A stretch of 64,000 nucleotides of DNA from JAUIET01 sp045105115 (GCA_045105115.1 JBGCDE010000036.1:57474-121473), one strand, 5' to 3'. Counted from the first letter of the stretch, positions 16,564 through 26,093 are shown. Translations and numbers: made by a program. Notes: generated by a model not told the origin, from the sequence alone.

Positions 16564-17991
16564 TTATTGGTTGGCGATAACGCAGCGATTTCTGCCTTGC
16601 TGTTTGGCCGCGTACAAGGCCTGATCGGCCCGTGCAAATACCATATTGATATTGTCGTCTTCGCGGTATGCAGACAAGCCAAATGACATGGTGACTTCAA
16701 TACTTTGCTTTTCGTACGCATACTCATACTGCTCAATCGAGAGTCGTAGTTTCTCCAACGCGATCATCGCTTGCGTCTCGTCGGTTTCCGGCAGTAACAA
16801 AACAAATTCCTCACCGCCATACCGAGCTGCAAAGTCTGTTTTTCGAAGTGAGTCTTTGATTCGAGTCGCTACTTCAACTAACACGGCATCACCCGCGAGG
16901 TGCCCAAAGCCATCATTGATTTTCTTGAAAAAATCTATGTCAGCAACCGCTACTGTTAAAGGACGCTGATAGCGTATCCAGCGCTGGTATTCCAGTTTCA
17001 AACGAGTGTCATAAGCTGCACGATTAGGTAATTTTGTTAGTGGATCGGTCGTTGCCTGTTGCTTGTGTTGATCTATTTGTTTCTGTGCTTGTGCCACTTC
17101 TTGTTGTAGCTGCAATACTTGCGTGGTTAAGGCATGCACATTTTCCTGTAACTCAAGCGCGCTGCGTTCTTGTGCGCTGTTGAACTCTTGCATATTGCCG
17201 GCAATATCATTAAGCCCTTGTTGCACTGCAGATTTCATTTTTTCGATGTCAGTGTCATGCAGTGACTCGCCGAGATCTTTCAGCACTCCGCTGATACTTT
17301 GCTCTAACGCCTTACCTTGTACACTTTGCTGGTGCTCCGCCTGCTGACAGGCCATCACCAATTCGTGCAACGACGCTAGTTCACCGATAGTTTGTTGCAG
17401 AAACCCTGCGTAGTCTTTTTCACCTTCGTAAAGTGTACCGGCAATGATTAAGCTGAGCTCTTCAAGTGTGGCGATCAGCTCATACCAATTCAAACCATGC
17501 TGTAAGGTTTTCTCTATGCGCTGTTTGCTTTCAGCGACCGAATCAGGCACTTTCAGGCCCGAGACCATGTCAATCAATACACCTTCGACGCGTTCGCTAA
17601 TAGAGGTGAATGCGGGCTCTGCGGCCTTAGGGCGCTGCTCTTCAGTTTTTTGCGCCGCTAGCTCACTGGCTAGCTCCACAGATTTCTGTTCGGGCTTGGC
17701 AGCACTGTCGTCGTTAGCCACTATTTGTTGATCATGCGGCAAGTTTGCGCAGGCAGAATCAATCTGAGCTATTAGTTCCTGCAGCTCTTCGCTAGAACCA
17801 CCAAACCGAACTTTATGGCGCAGCTCGTGCAGCAGATCATCCAATTCTTCGCTGGCACCATCAACAATATGGCTCAGGCGAATAAGGGCTTGGCGCAAAT
17901 GATCAGCATGCTCATCATTCGCTGCTTGTTCATCAAGTAGGGTGCGGTATTTGGCTTTCCAGCGCTGGTCGTCTGGTTGTTCGGTGGCCAT
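16564..17991 (-). CDS. Diguanylate cyclase, DgcP-like
   Basis: Soluble GGDEF protein of 475 residues making cyclic-di-GMP. The N-terminal half is helical with long coiled-coil stretches (about 1-300, with a heptad-rich segment just before the catalytic domain). The GGDEF domain occupies about 305-475, with RYGGEEF and an RxxD inhibitory site (RKTD) five residues upstream. The N-terminal pattern and the position next to dsbA and cytochrome c4 match DgcP (PA5487) of Pseudomonas, a polar-localised cyclase. I used ATG 17991; a GTG immediately upstream is also possible. Confidence 0.9.
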   Translation of the reverse strand: MATEQPDDQRWKAKYRTLLDEQAANDEHADHLRQALIRLSHIVDGASEELDDLLHELRHKVRFGGSSEELQELIAQIDSACANLPHDQQIVANDDSAAKPEQKSVELASELAAQKTEEQRPKAAEPAFTSISERVEGVLIDMVSGLKVPDSVAESKQRIEKTLQHGLNWYELIATLEELSLIIAGTLYEGEKDYAGFLQQTIGELASLHELVMACQQAEHQQSVQGKALEQSISGVLKDLGESLHDTDIEKMKSAVQQGLNDIAGNMQEFNSAQERSALELQENVHALTTQVLQLQQEVAQAQKQIDQHKQQATTDPLTKLPNRAAYDTRLKLEYQRWIRYQRPLTVAVADIDFFKKINDGFGHLAGDAVLVEVATRIKDSLRKTDFAARYGGEEFVLLLPETDETQAMIALEKLRLSIEQYEYAYEKQSIEVTMSFGLSAYREDDNINMVFARADQALYAAKQQGRNRCVIANQ

Positions 17992-18073
17992 CACAATCCA
18001 TGTTAGGCAAAAGGAATATTCAGTATAGATGGAATCGCGGCGCTTGCTGCGCCGCGGGTACAGTGGGGAAGGT

Positions 18074-18730
18074 CTAGTTTGCGGTGGCAGCGCGCTCTTT
18101 ATTGATCAGAAAGTCTACAACATCAAGCATGTCTTGCTGACTGCCCGCCATTCGCGCAGACACACGGTATTTGCCATTCACAATCAGCTCAGGGGTGCCG
18201 GTCACTTTGTAGTTACGCGTTCTGGCATCGGCCAACCGTACGCCACTCGTTGCCGCAAATGAGTTGTAGGCTTTCCCGAAGTCTTCTGCGCTGACGTCGT
18301 GCTTGGCGAACAAAGCCGCAACCGCCGCTTCGTCTTTAAGCGGATTTCTGTTCACATTCATGGCATCGAAAATTGCCTGGTGCAGACCCGGATGCTTCTT
18401 TCTCAACTGCTGCGCGGCATAAAACGCTCGGGCATGAACAACCATATGATCTCGCCAAATGGCGGGCGATTGCCAAAAATCCACATCAGCGGCCTGATTT
18501 TCATGCCAGCTTTGAACAACCGATTCGAAACTGTAGCAATGCGAACAGCCGTACCAAAACACCTCAACCACTTCAACTTTCTTGGAATTACGGGTTTTCA
18601 CCGGTGTGGCCAACAAGCTGTAATGCTGGCCTTGCTTGTATTTGTCTTCCGTGACCGCCTCGGCACAGGCCAGCAGCGGGAAAAACAGCAGCGCCAAAGC
18701 CGCCAATCGTGGAATAATTTGTAAACTCAT
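18074..18730 (-). CDS. dsbA: Thiol:disulfide interchange protein DsbA
   Basis: Periplasmic oxidase of 218 residues that introduces disulfides into exported proteins. A signal peptide (about 1-23) precedes a thioredoxin fold with an inserted helical domain. The active site is WYGCSHC (Cys62, Cys65), with Ser where most DsbA have Pro. The cis-Pro loop is VTGTPEL. The gene follows the cytochrome c4 gene on the same strand after 12 bases, as in Pseudomonas. Confidence 0.93.
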   Translation of the reverse strand: MSLQIIPRLAALALLFFPLLACAEAVTEDKYKQGQHYSLLATPVKTRNSKKVEVVEVFWYGCSHCYSFESVVQSWHENQAADVDFWQSPAIWRDHMVVHARAFYAAQQLRKKHPGLHQAIFDAMNVNRNPLKDEAAVAALFAKHDVSAEDFGKAYNSFAATSGVRLADARTRNYKVTGTPELIVNGKYRVSARMAGSQQDMLDVVDFLINKERAATAN

Positions 18731-18742
18731 AAAATGTTCCTG

Positions 18743-19384
18743 TTAACGCAGACCAGATGCATAGCTGGATACTGCTTTGATTTCAGCCGCTGTCATGCGT
18801 TTAGCAATATCACGCATCACTGATTCCGAATCATTATTGCGATCGGTAGTTTGAAACTTAAGCAATTGCGCTTCTATATACGTCGCGTGCTGGCCGCTAA
18901 GTCGCGGAAAACCCGCCAATACATTGCCTTTACCCGTAGGCGAGTGGCATGCCGTACAAGCGCTAATCCCTGAATCTTTGACCCCACCGCGATAAATTGA
19001 TTCCCCTTCAGCGACCAGCTCGGCTTTAGCCACACCACCGCTCATGGTTTGAGAAGCGTAATACGCGGCCAGATTTTCAAGATCCTCGCCGCTCATATTA
19101 TCCAGCTGACCCATCATCTCGGGAATACTGCGGGCGCCACTTTTAATATCATTTAACTGTTTGAGCATATAGCGCTCGCCCAATCCGGCCAATTTCGGCC
19201 AATTTGGTGCAACACTATTGCCGTCTGAGCCATGGCACGCGGCGCAAGGTGCGGCCACGTCTTTGCCCGCCGCGGCGTCACCGGCCAATGCCGGCAAACT
19301 GACGCTGGTTAACAGTGCAGCAAGTGCAGCTGAAACAATGCGGTTGCGCTTAACTGTTGAAGAGAGTACTTGTACAATGTTCAT
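18743..19384 (-). CDS. Diheme cytochrome c4
   Basis: Periplasmic diheme electron carrier of 213 residues. The signal peptide ends near residue 34 (LPALAG). Two similar heme domains follow, with CAACH at residues 47-51 and CTACH at 143-147, and candidate Met ligands in IPEMMGQ and in MRDIAKRM. It can feed the aa3-type oxidase encoded in this window. I chose ATG 19384 because the signal peptide starts there; an in-frame extension to 19438 adds an unlikely leader. It is divergent from engB and probably in an operon with dsbA. Confidence 0.93.
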   Translation of the reverse strand: MNIVQVLSSTVKRNRIVSAALAALLTSVSLPALAGDAAAGKDVAAPCAACHGSDGNSVAPNWPKLAGLGERYMLKQLNDIKSGARSIPEMMGQLDNMSGEDLENLAAYYASQTMSGGVAKAELVAEGESIYRGGVKDSGISACTACHSPTGKGNVLAGFPRLSGQHATYIEAQLLKFQTTDRNNDSESVMRDIAKRMTAAEIKAVSSYASGLR

Positions 19385-19569
19385 TCGATAATATGTCCGT
19401 AGATCAGGTCTGCAGGCCCCGCCAACGCTTGGAACCACCCTAAAAAAGCCGCGGAATTATAGCGGAACGGGGTGCTGGTGGCCATCCAGTGGCAAAACTC
19501 ACTGTTTTTTCTGCAATAATGCGTTCGGTTTATGACTGCTAAATAGTAGCAGTAAAGCGAGAGAGACCC

Positions 19570-20172
19570 TTGTCCAATATTGCCTTTCAGCAGGCTCAAT
19601 TTTTAATCAGCGCTCAGAAGCTCGGCCAGTGCCCACCAGATATCGGTACTGAAGTAGCCTTTGCCGGCCGATCCAATGCCGGCAAATCCAGTGCGATCAA
19701 TACTATTACGGCCCAAAAGAAGCTGGCGCGAACCAGTAAAACGCCCGGCCGTACGCAGCTATTGAATTTTTTCTCGCTGAGCGACACCCAGCGATTGGTT
19801 GACTTGCCAGGCTATGGTTACGCCAAAGTATCCAAAACCAAGCGAGATGATTGGCAACGCAACCTCGATCGATACTTGCGAGAGCGTCAGTCATTATGTG
19901 GGGTAATCTTACTGTCGGATATTCGACACCCTCTGCAGGAGTTCGACCGCGCACTGCTAGATTGGAGCAGCCAAAGCGAATTGGCCATTCACGTTCTGCT
20001 GACTAAATCGGATAAGTTGAAACGCGGGCCAGCGAACAGCACTCTTCTGAAAGTTCGCAATGAGCTAAAGAGTCACCCTTGCGCCTCGGTGCAATTGTTT
20101 TCTTCTCTGAAGCGAAGTGGCTTGGAAGAAGCCAAGCAGGTCATCTCCGGCTGGTTAAATACAACCACTTAA
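19570..20172 (+). CDS. engB: Ribosome biogenesis GTPase EngB (YihA/YsxC)
   Basis: Essential GTPase of 200 residues that assists large-subunit assembly. The G motifs are GRSNAGKSS (G1), the TPGRTQ region (G2), DLPGYGYAK (G3), TKSDK (G4) and a SSLK-type G5. The start is a TTG preceded by a GAGAGA purine run; no ATG lies nearby. It is convergent with polA, as in E. coli. Confidence 0.94.
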   Translation: MSNIAFQQAQFLISAQKLGQCPPDIGTEVAFAGRSNAGKSSAINTITAQKKLARTSKTPGRTQLLNFFSLSDTQRLVDLPGYGYAKVSKTKRDDWQRNLDRYLRERQSLCGVILLSDIRHPLQEFDRALLDWSSQSELAIHVLLTKSDKLKRGPANSTLLKVRNELKSHPCASVQLFSSLKRSGLEEAKQVISGWLNTTT

Positions 20173-20177
20173 ACAAG

Positions 20178-20208
20178 CCCCGACCCGGTTGGGGAACCGG
20201 GGCCGGGG
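20178..20208. terminator. GC-rich hairpin between engB and polA
   Basis: A 7-bp stem around a GGGG loop is extended by a second 5-bp stem across a small internal loop. On the minus strand it is followed by CTTGTTT, weakly T-rich, so it may end polA transcripts; on the plus strand A's follow. A second, smaller hairpin (7-bp stem) lies at 20237-20259. Confidence 0.5.
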
Positions 20209-20325
20209 AAAAGTAGTGCTTATGGGGCTAGCACTATGTTGGCGCAATCCGTGCCAACACTAACTATGACCAAACGAAGTTTAGCTAGTTCCCTAAAGTC
20301 TTGTGAAGGTTGAAAAAAGTTTTGA

Positions 20326-23052
20326 TTAGTGCGCCTCGTCCCAATTTTTACCCGAGCCCGCCTCTACTAACAGAGGCACACTAAGCTCTGCCGAGTTTTG
20401 CATAATATTCACGATGCGTTCTGAAAATTCAGCAACTTCGTTAGTTGGTACTTCGAAAACCAATTCATCATGAACTTGCATAATCATTCTAGCGCTGCTG
20501 TTCTCTGTCGTTAACATAGAATCAACCTCAATCATGGCTCGCTTGATAATGTCGGCGGCACTGCCTTGCATAGGTGCATTGATTGCCGTTCGTTCCGCGG
20601 CCTGGCGCCGCATGCCATTGGCCGCATTTATTTCAGGTAGATACAGGCGGCGACCAAAACAGGTTTCAACAAACCCCTGCTCTTTGGCAGAGCTGCGAAT
20701 ATTGTCCATATAAGTGGCAACACCTGGGTAGCGTGCAAAGTATTGATCTATGTATTCCTGCGCCTCACGCCGACCCACATTGAGTTGTTTGCCCAAACCA
20801 AAGGCAGACATTCCATAGATCAAACCGAAATTAATCGCTTTAGCGCTGCGACGCTGATCGTCACTGACCTCTTCTAGCTCTACGCCAAACACTTCTGCAG
20901 CGGTTGCACGATGCACATCAAGGCCTCCACCAAAGGCTTCGAGCAAACCAGGGTCTTGCGACAAATGGGCCATGATGCGCAATTCAATTTGGGAATAATC
21001 AGCCGCAACAATGGACATGCCAGCCGGCGCTATAAATGCCTGGCGAATACGGCGCCCCTCGGCGGTGCGAATAGGAATGTTCTGCAGATTAGGATCAGTG
21101 GACGACAAACGACCGGTCGCGGTCACCGCTTGGTGGTATGAAGTGTGTATCCGGCCGGTATTGCTATCAATCTGCAGCGGCAACTTATCGGTATAGGTTG
21201 ATTTCAGTTTGCTCAAACCCCGATATTCCATAATCAAGGCAGGCAGCGGGTAATCAAGCGCTAACTCCTGCAACACAGGTTCAGCTGTGGACGGCTGGCC
21301 TTTCGGCGTTTTTTTGATCACGGGCAACTGCAGCTTTTCAAAAAATATGGTTTGCAGCTGCTTGGGCGAGCCTAGATTAAATTCCTCACCGGCCATGTCA
21401 TACGCTTGTTGTTCAAGCTCATGCAAGCGCTCGCCCAATTGCTCACTTTGTGTCGCAAGCAGAGAAGCGTCTACCAAGGTGCCATTGCGCTCTATTTTGG
21501 ACAGCACTGGCACGAGGGGAATTTCTATCTCGTTGAACACACTGGCCAGGCTTGGTTCGGCGGCCAGCTGTGGCTGCAATGCCTCGTGCAACCGTAAGGT
21601 CACGTCCGCATCTTCAGCGGCGTACGGAGCAGCCTGCTCAAGTGGTACTTTATTAAAGGTAATCTGCTTGGCGCCCTTGCCGGCTATGTCTTCGAAGTGC
21701 ACGGTTTTGTGGCCTAGATATTTCATCGCCAGGGTGTCCATGTCATGGCGATTAGAGACGCTGTTAAGCACGTACGATTCGAGCATGGTGTCTGCAAACA
21801 AGCCATTAATCGCGACGTCATAGCGCGCCAATACATTCATATCGTATTTCATGTGTTGGCCGATTTTTGCGCAGCTGGCATCTTCCAGTACAGGCTTTAA
21901 CAAGCTGAGCACCCGCTCTCTCGACAGCTGTTCTGGGGCGCCCTCGTAGTCGTGGGCTACCGGCACATAAGCGGCTGCTCCCGGCTCTACTGCGAAGGAC
22001 ACGCCCACCAATTCGGCCTGCATATAATCCAGGGCCGTGGTTTCCGTATCGAACGCAAAATACTCAGCGCTTTTCAGTTTTTCAATCCAGACCTTTAGTG
22101 ATTCTTCCGTATCAACCAGGTCTACTTCGGTGTCCATTTGACCGCCGCTCACCGCGGGCGCGCCTTCTTCACCGCTAATGATTTCTTCCGCCCACGCTTT
22201 GAATTCAAGCTCTTTGTACAGCGACAGTAAGCGCTCACTATCGGGCTCGCTCATGACTAGCGTGTCATCTGCAATATCGAGTTTTACCGCAAGATCAATT
22301 GTTGCCAGCTGTTGTGACAAGCGAGCGTCCGCTTCGCTGGCGGCCAATTTGTCGCCTAGCTTCTTCGCTCCTCGAACAGACAAGTCGGCCACCTTATCCA
22401 GATTGGCGTATATGCTATCCAGGTTGCCAAGGTTCTGAAGCAGGGCAAGTGCGGTTTTTTCACCCACCCCGGCCACGCCTGGAATGTTATCTACTTTGTC
22501 GCCCATCAGCGCCAGAAAGTCGATTATCAACTCGGGTGGCAAACCGAATTTCTTCTCCACGCCGGCAATATCCATCACCGTATCGGTCATGGTATTGACC
22601 AAGGTAACCTTGTCATTGACCAGTTGCGCAAGGTCTTTGTCGCCGGTGGATACGATCACTTTATCGCCAGCTTGTGAGGCCTCATGGGCAAGCGTACCAA
22701 TCACGTCATCCGCCTCCACACCAGGCACACACAGCAGCGGCATACCCAGGCATTGAACCAGTTCATGCAACGGTTCAATCTGTGCGCGCAGCTCATCGGG
22801 CATAGACGGTCGATTGGCTTTGTACTCTGAATACATATCGTCACGGAAGGTTTTGCCCTTGGCATCAAACACCACCACAACACTGGAACCAGGATAATCC
22901 AGCTGCAATCTTTTCAGCATGCTGATCACTCCTTTCACTGCCCCAGTGGGTTGCCCCTTGGAAGTGATCAGCGGTGGCAGCGCGTGGAACGCTCTGTAGA
23001 GATAAGAAGAACCGTCCACCAATACCAGTGGTAATACCTGTTCTTTATTCAT
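20326..23052 (-). CDS. polA: DNA polymerase I
   Basis: Repair and Okazaki-processing polymerase of 908 residues with all three activities. The 5' nuclease domain (about 1-290) has VDGSSYLYRAF and VEADDVIGTLA. The 3'-5' exonuclease domain (about 310-500) keeps its acidic residues in FAFDTETT and AAEDADVT, so proofreading should be active. The polymerase domain has DYSQIELRI, RRSAKAINFGLIYG and MQVHDELVFE. The gene is monocistronic, convergent with engB and divergent from a small exported protein gene. Confidence 0.97.
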   Translation of the reverse strand: MNKEQVLPLVLVDGSSYLYRAFHALPPLITSKGQPTGAVKGVISMLKRLQLDYPGSSVVVVFDAKGKTFRDDMYSEYKANRPSMPDELRAQIEPLHELVQCLGMPLLCVPGVEADDVIGTLAHEASQAGDKVIVSTGDKDLAQLVNDKVTLVNTMTDTVMDIAGVEKKFGLPPELIIDFLALMGDKVDNIPGVAGVGEKTALALLQNLGNLDSIYANLDKVADLSVRGAKKLGDKLAASEADARLSQQLATIDLAVKLDIADDTLVMSEPDSERLLSLYKELEFKAWAEEIISGEEGAPAVSGGQMDTEVDLVDTEESLKVWIEKLKSAEYFAFDTETTALDYMQAELVGVSFAVEPGAAAYVPVAHDYEGAPEQLSRERVLSLLKPVLEDASCAKIGQHMKYDMNVLARYDVAINGLFADTMLESYVLNSVSNRHDMDTLAMKYLGHKTVHFEDIAGKGAKQITFNKVPLEQAAPYAAEDADVTLRLHEALQPQLAAEPSLASVFNEIEIPLVPVLSKIERNGTLVDASLLATQSEQLGERLHELEQQAYDMAGEEFNLGSPKQLQTIFFEKLQLPVIKKTPKGQPSTAEPVLQELALDYPLPALIMEYRGLSKLKSTYTDKLPLQIDSNTGRIHTSYHQAVTATGRLSSTDPNLQNIPIRTAEGRRIRQAFIAPAGMSIVAADYSQIELRIMAHLSQDPGLLEAFGGGLDVHRATAAEVFGVELEEVSDDQRRSAKAINFGLIYGMSAFGLGKQLNVGRREAQEYIDQYFARYPGVATYMDNIRSSAKEQGFVETCFGRRLYLPEINAANGMRRQAAERTAINAPMQGSAADIIKRAMIEVDSMLTTENSSARMIMQVHDELVFEVPTNEVAEFSERIVNIMQNSAELSVPLLVEAGSGKNWDEAH

Positions 23053-23315
23053 TTTTTTGCGCCATTTCTCTCTACGTTATATAGGGGCACAGTCTACTGC
23101 CTGGCGCTGGAATTGCCGAGAGGCGATCGCCATTCGTCGGAATACACCGTCGCAAACGAGTAAAAATCGAACAAAACGTGACGCCTGTCTTAAAAAACAC
23201 CGTTGAATTATTGACCAGCCTGTGCTCGCCCATCCTTGTGCTAGCTTTATCTGGAAGCGGTCATATTTTGTACGGCCGCAGCAAAGCACCCAGCTTAAAC
23301 CCATGAGGTAAGGAC

Positions 23316-23573
23316 ATGAAAAAGCAGCTCGTCGCCGCTATGGCATTAGGATTAATCAGCTCGACTGGTTTTGCCGCCGAAGACCAACAGATCGCACAAG
23401 CACAGTTATTGGCAAGCAATACGCTGGTTCCAGTCGCTCTCGACCGACAAGCAGAGATGGCTGCTCAAATGCGTCTTGACGACGCTATGGACCGTCTCAA
23501 CGAAGAGCTTGAACGTGATTTGAGTCGCGACATGGAAGCCAAAGTAGACAAGACTATAGCCGCTGCCGATTAA
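23316..23573 (+). CDS. Small exported protein of unknown function
   Basis: Protein of 85 residues with a clear signal peptide (MKKQLVAAMALGLISSTGFAA, cleavage after FAA). The mature part is about 64 residues, helical and acidic, with a run of alternating charged residues (DDAMDRLNEELERDLSRD). There is no cysteine or known motif. GAGG lies upstream of the ATG. It sits alone between polA and znuA, with a 263-base region upstream shared with polA. I do not recognise a family. Confidence 0.7.
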   Translation: MKKQLVAAMALGLISSTGFAAEDQQIAQAQLLASNTLVPVALDRQAEMAAQMRLDDAMDRLNEELERDLSRDMEAKVDKTIAAAD

Positions 23574-23612
23574 GCACCGCAGCTGCACTCTGGATACAGC
23601 AGCAAAACTCGC

Positions 23613-24509
23613 CTATTGTTCGCCACTGGCAAGACAACTTGCCAGCCGAGCGGCGAGCTCAGAAATAAGCATTTCATAGCTGCGTGCGTCGTCGCCAAAC
23701 CAATCCAGTTCGGCGACGTTTATTTCTTGTCCGTCAAACAGTCTTAAAGAGGCAAGACCCGAATGCGATTCGTGCTCTTGCTGTTGAGAAACGGCCACAC
23801 AGGTGGCATTACCAAGCCGTATTTCCTCACGCAAGCTGCGCGCCCGTTGCAGGCTGAGCGAGCCGTGGTTGGCGGTCTGCAGGCTGCCGGTATGACGCAG
23901 GCCATAGCGGTGCAAAAACACTTCCAGGCCGCCATGGTCACTGATCACGCCCATACCCTTGTACGGCCGCAGTAATTCGGTTGTGCGCTCATGAAGATCG
24001 TGCAGCGACTCGATGAATGCCTCGCCAGACTGAATAAGTGCGGGCCTGTGCTCTGGAAATTCATTGGCCAGTGTTTCACTGAAAACCGGAATTAGACTAC
24101 GGATATACAAAGGGTCCAGCCAAACATGCGTCTGGTCACCACTGCTTGATTGTCGGTGAAGTTGCTCGCCGCGTTGCAATAAGGAAAAGTCACGCACCTT
24201 CGGGCTCATCGCCGCCAGTGGTTTCTCTAGATAATGCTCAAATTCAGGACCCAGCCAGATCAGTAAGCGCGAAGACTGCAGCAGCTGCAATTGCGAGAAT
24301 TTTATGGAGTAACTGTGCGCATGCTCGCTGCTCAGAGGCAACAAGTGCTGGGCAACGTGCTCACCAACAATTTCTTGTGTTATCAATTGCACCGGGCGCA
24401 GGGAAATTACAATCGGTGACGATGATTGGCCGGTCTGTGCGAACGTATTGCTGGAAATGCAAATCGCGATGATGATGAAAAGGTATCGAGCTATGACTCT
24501 TAACTCCAC
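23613..24509 (-). CDS. znuA: Zinc ABC transporter substrate-binding protein
   Basis: Periplasmic zinc-binding protein of about 298 residues of the cluster A-I type. After a signal peptide (FIIIAICISSNTFAQ) come the likely metal ligands: His in SSEHAHSYS, His in THVWLDP and His in SDHGGLEVF. The charged His-rich loop common in ZnuA is not evident. The frame is open back to 24554, overlapping znuC; I chose GTG 24509 because it gives a normal signal peptide, but the start is uncertain. It is divergent from znuC-znuB. Confidence 0.85.
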   Translation of the reverse strand: MELRVIARYLFIIIAICISSNTFAQTGQSSSPIVISLRPVQLITQEIVGEHVAQHLLPLSSEHAHSYSIKFSQLQLLQSSRLLIWLGPEFEHYLEKPLAAMSPKVRDFSLLQRGEQLHRQSSSGDQTHVWLDPLYIRSLIPVFSETLANEFPEHRPALIQSGEAFIESLHDLHERTTELLRPYKGMGVISDHGGLEVFLHRYGLRHTGSLQTANHGSLSLQRARSLREEIRLGNATCVAVSQQQEHESHSGLASLRLFDGQEINVAELDWFGDDARSYEMLISELAARLASCLASGEQ

Positions 24510-24541
24510 GGCTGAGCGCGCGCAGATGGTATCATAGCGGC

Positions 24542-25300
24542 ATGAATGAGCCACTGTTAACTTTGACCGACGCCAGCGTAAGTATCGCCAGGCAGGAAAT
24601 TTTACAGGGCATCACCATGAGTATTGCTGATCGAGAGATCGTGACGCTTATCGGACCCAATGGCGCTGGTAAAACCACTCTGGTACGCACATTACTCGGC
24701 CTACAGCCGCTCAGCAGCGGCTCTTTACAACGTCGCGCCGCCTTGCGCATTGGCTACATGCCGCAGCGGGTGCGCATCAATGATCACATGCCGTTGCGAG
24801 TCATTGATTTTCTGATGCTTGATGGCAGTAGTAAAGACCAAGCCTATCAGGCACTGGGTGAATCCGGCGTTAAGGAACTGGCCGGCGCTCAATTAAATCG
24901 AGTGTCAGGTGGCGAGCTGCAGCGCGTACTGTTCTCAAGAGCGTTGCTGCGCAATCCCGATCTTCTGGTTCTTGATGAGCCCGTGCAGGGCGTTGACCTT
25001 GCCGGCCAGGCCGACTTATATAAGTTGATCGCTAAAGTGCGCGACGATCACGGCTGCGGTGTACTTATGGTGTCGCACGATTTGAATATAGTGATGGCCC
25101 ATACCGATACTGTTATATGCCTAAATCGTCACGTATGTTGCCAGGGCAATCCTGATCACGTCAGTTCAGACCCTGCTTTCCTCGAGCTGTTTGGCAACCG
25201 CTACGCCGATACACTGGCGGTATACCACCATCATCACGATCACGAGCATGACCTGCACGGCGCGGTTGTCACAGAGTCAGTCACGGAGCCAAACGGCTAG
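24542..25300 (+). CDS. znuC: Zinc ABC transporter ATP-binding protein
   Basis: ATPase of 252 residues powering zinc import. It has Walker A GPNGAGKTT, the Q-loop PQR, signature VSGGELQRV, Walker B LLVLDEP and the H-loop MVSHD. The C-terminus carries a His-rich stretch (HHHHDHEHDLH), typical of ZnuC and likely to bind zinc. It overlaps or nearly abuts the divergent znuA start, leaving little room for a shared operator, and it precedes znuB. Confidence 0.94.
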   Translation: MNEPLLTLTDASVSIARQEILQGITMSIADREIVTLIGPNGAGKTTLVRTLLGLQPLSSGSLQRRAALRIGYMPQRVRINDHMPLRVIDFLMLDGSSKDQAYQALGESGVKELAGAQLNRVSGGELQRVLFSRALLRNPDLLVLDEPVQGVDLAGQADLYKLIAKVRDDHGCGVLMVSHDLNIVMAHTDTVICLNRHVCCQGNPDHVSSDPAFLELFGNRYADTLAVYHHHHDHEHDLHGAVVTESVTEPNG

Positions 25301-25310
25301 GGCACTGCGA

Positions 25311-26093
25311 ATGGAAGAGCTTTTATTAAGAGCGGTATGCGCCGGTTTATTGGTTGCTGTATTAACCGGCCCACTTGGATGTTTTGTCGTGTGGCAACGT
25401 ATGGCTTATTTTGGCGATACTTTGGCGCATTCAGCCTTGCTCGGCGTTGCCATCAGCTTATATATGGAAGTGCCGTTGGGTTATGGCGTATTGGCATGCG
25501 GTGTTGCAATTGCGTTAGCCTTGGCCTGGCTACATCAGCACCACGCTTTGCCCATGGACACATTGCTTGGAATTCTTGCACACGTGGCGCTGGCGGGCGG
25601 CGTCATTGTGCTGGGCTTCGTTAGCAATTCGCATGTTGACTGGCTTGCTTATTTGTTTGGTGATTTGCTGGCCGTAGGCTGGCAAGACGTACAACGTATG
25701 GCCATTGTCACAGCGGTTATTTGCGCAATTCTGACGCTATGTTGGCGCAAGCTGGTCATTATCGCTGTCGATCAAGAAATTGCCGGCGTTGATGGCATTA
25801 ACGTACAAGCGTATCGCGTTGTGTTGTTGGTGTTGATGGCGGCGACTATTGCAACAGCAATACAGGTAGTGGGTGTGTTGCTGGTCACTGCCTTACTGAT
25901 TATTCCTGCGACCACGGCGCGAAATATCACCCGCTCGCCCAGGCAAATGGCGTTTGCTGCCATCGTTATTGGGTGTGTTGCAACGCTCGCAGGTATTGCT
26001 GCTTCTTACAATGTAGATGTGAGTGTCGGCCCCGCGATCGTAATGGCGGCCTTTCTGATGTTCAGTGCGTCACTGGCCTTGCGCACGCGATAG
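25311..26093 (+). CDS. znuB: Zinc ABC transporter permease
   Basis: Membrane permease of 260 residues of the ABC-3 family with about eight transmembrane helices. Typical features are GPLGCFVVWQRMAYFGDTLAHSALLG near the N-terminus (split here by eye into helix 1 and its cytoplasmic loop) and LLVTALLIIPATTA in the C-terminal half. ATG 25311 begins 10 bases after the znuC stop. Zur-type regulation would be expected, but no zur gene lies here. Confidence 0.93.
   Translation: MEELLLRAVCAGLLVAVLTGPLGCFVVWQRMAYFGDTLAHSALLGVAISLYMEVPLGYGVLACGVAIALALAWLHQHHALPMDTLLGILAHVALAGGVIVLGFVSNSHVDWLAYLFGDLLAVGWQDVQRMAIVTAVICAILTLCWRKLVIIAVDQEIAGVDGINVQAYRVVLLVLMAATIATAIQVVGVLLVTALLIIPATTARNITRSPRQMAFAAIVIGCVATLAGIAASYNVDVSVGPAIVMAAFLMFSASLALRTR

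Noticed and set aside
20244..20256. Sigma-54-like TGGCAC followed by TTGC on the minus strand
   Set aside because: The two elements are 3 bases apart instead of 5, so the -24/-12 spacing is wrong, and it points to no gene start.
21287..21823. Plus-strand frame of 178 residues inside polA
   Set aside because: Antisense to a strongly supported gene, rich in Cys and Ser with no family features.
24500..24545. Zur operator between znuA and znuC
   Set aside because: The region has only a weak resemblance to an AT-rich Zur palindrome and I could not support it.
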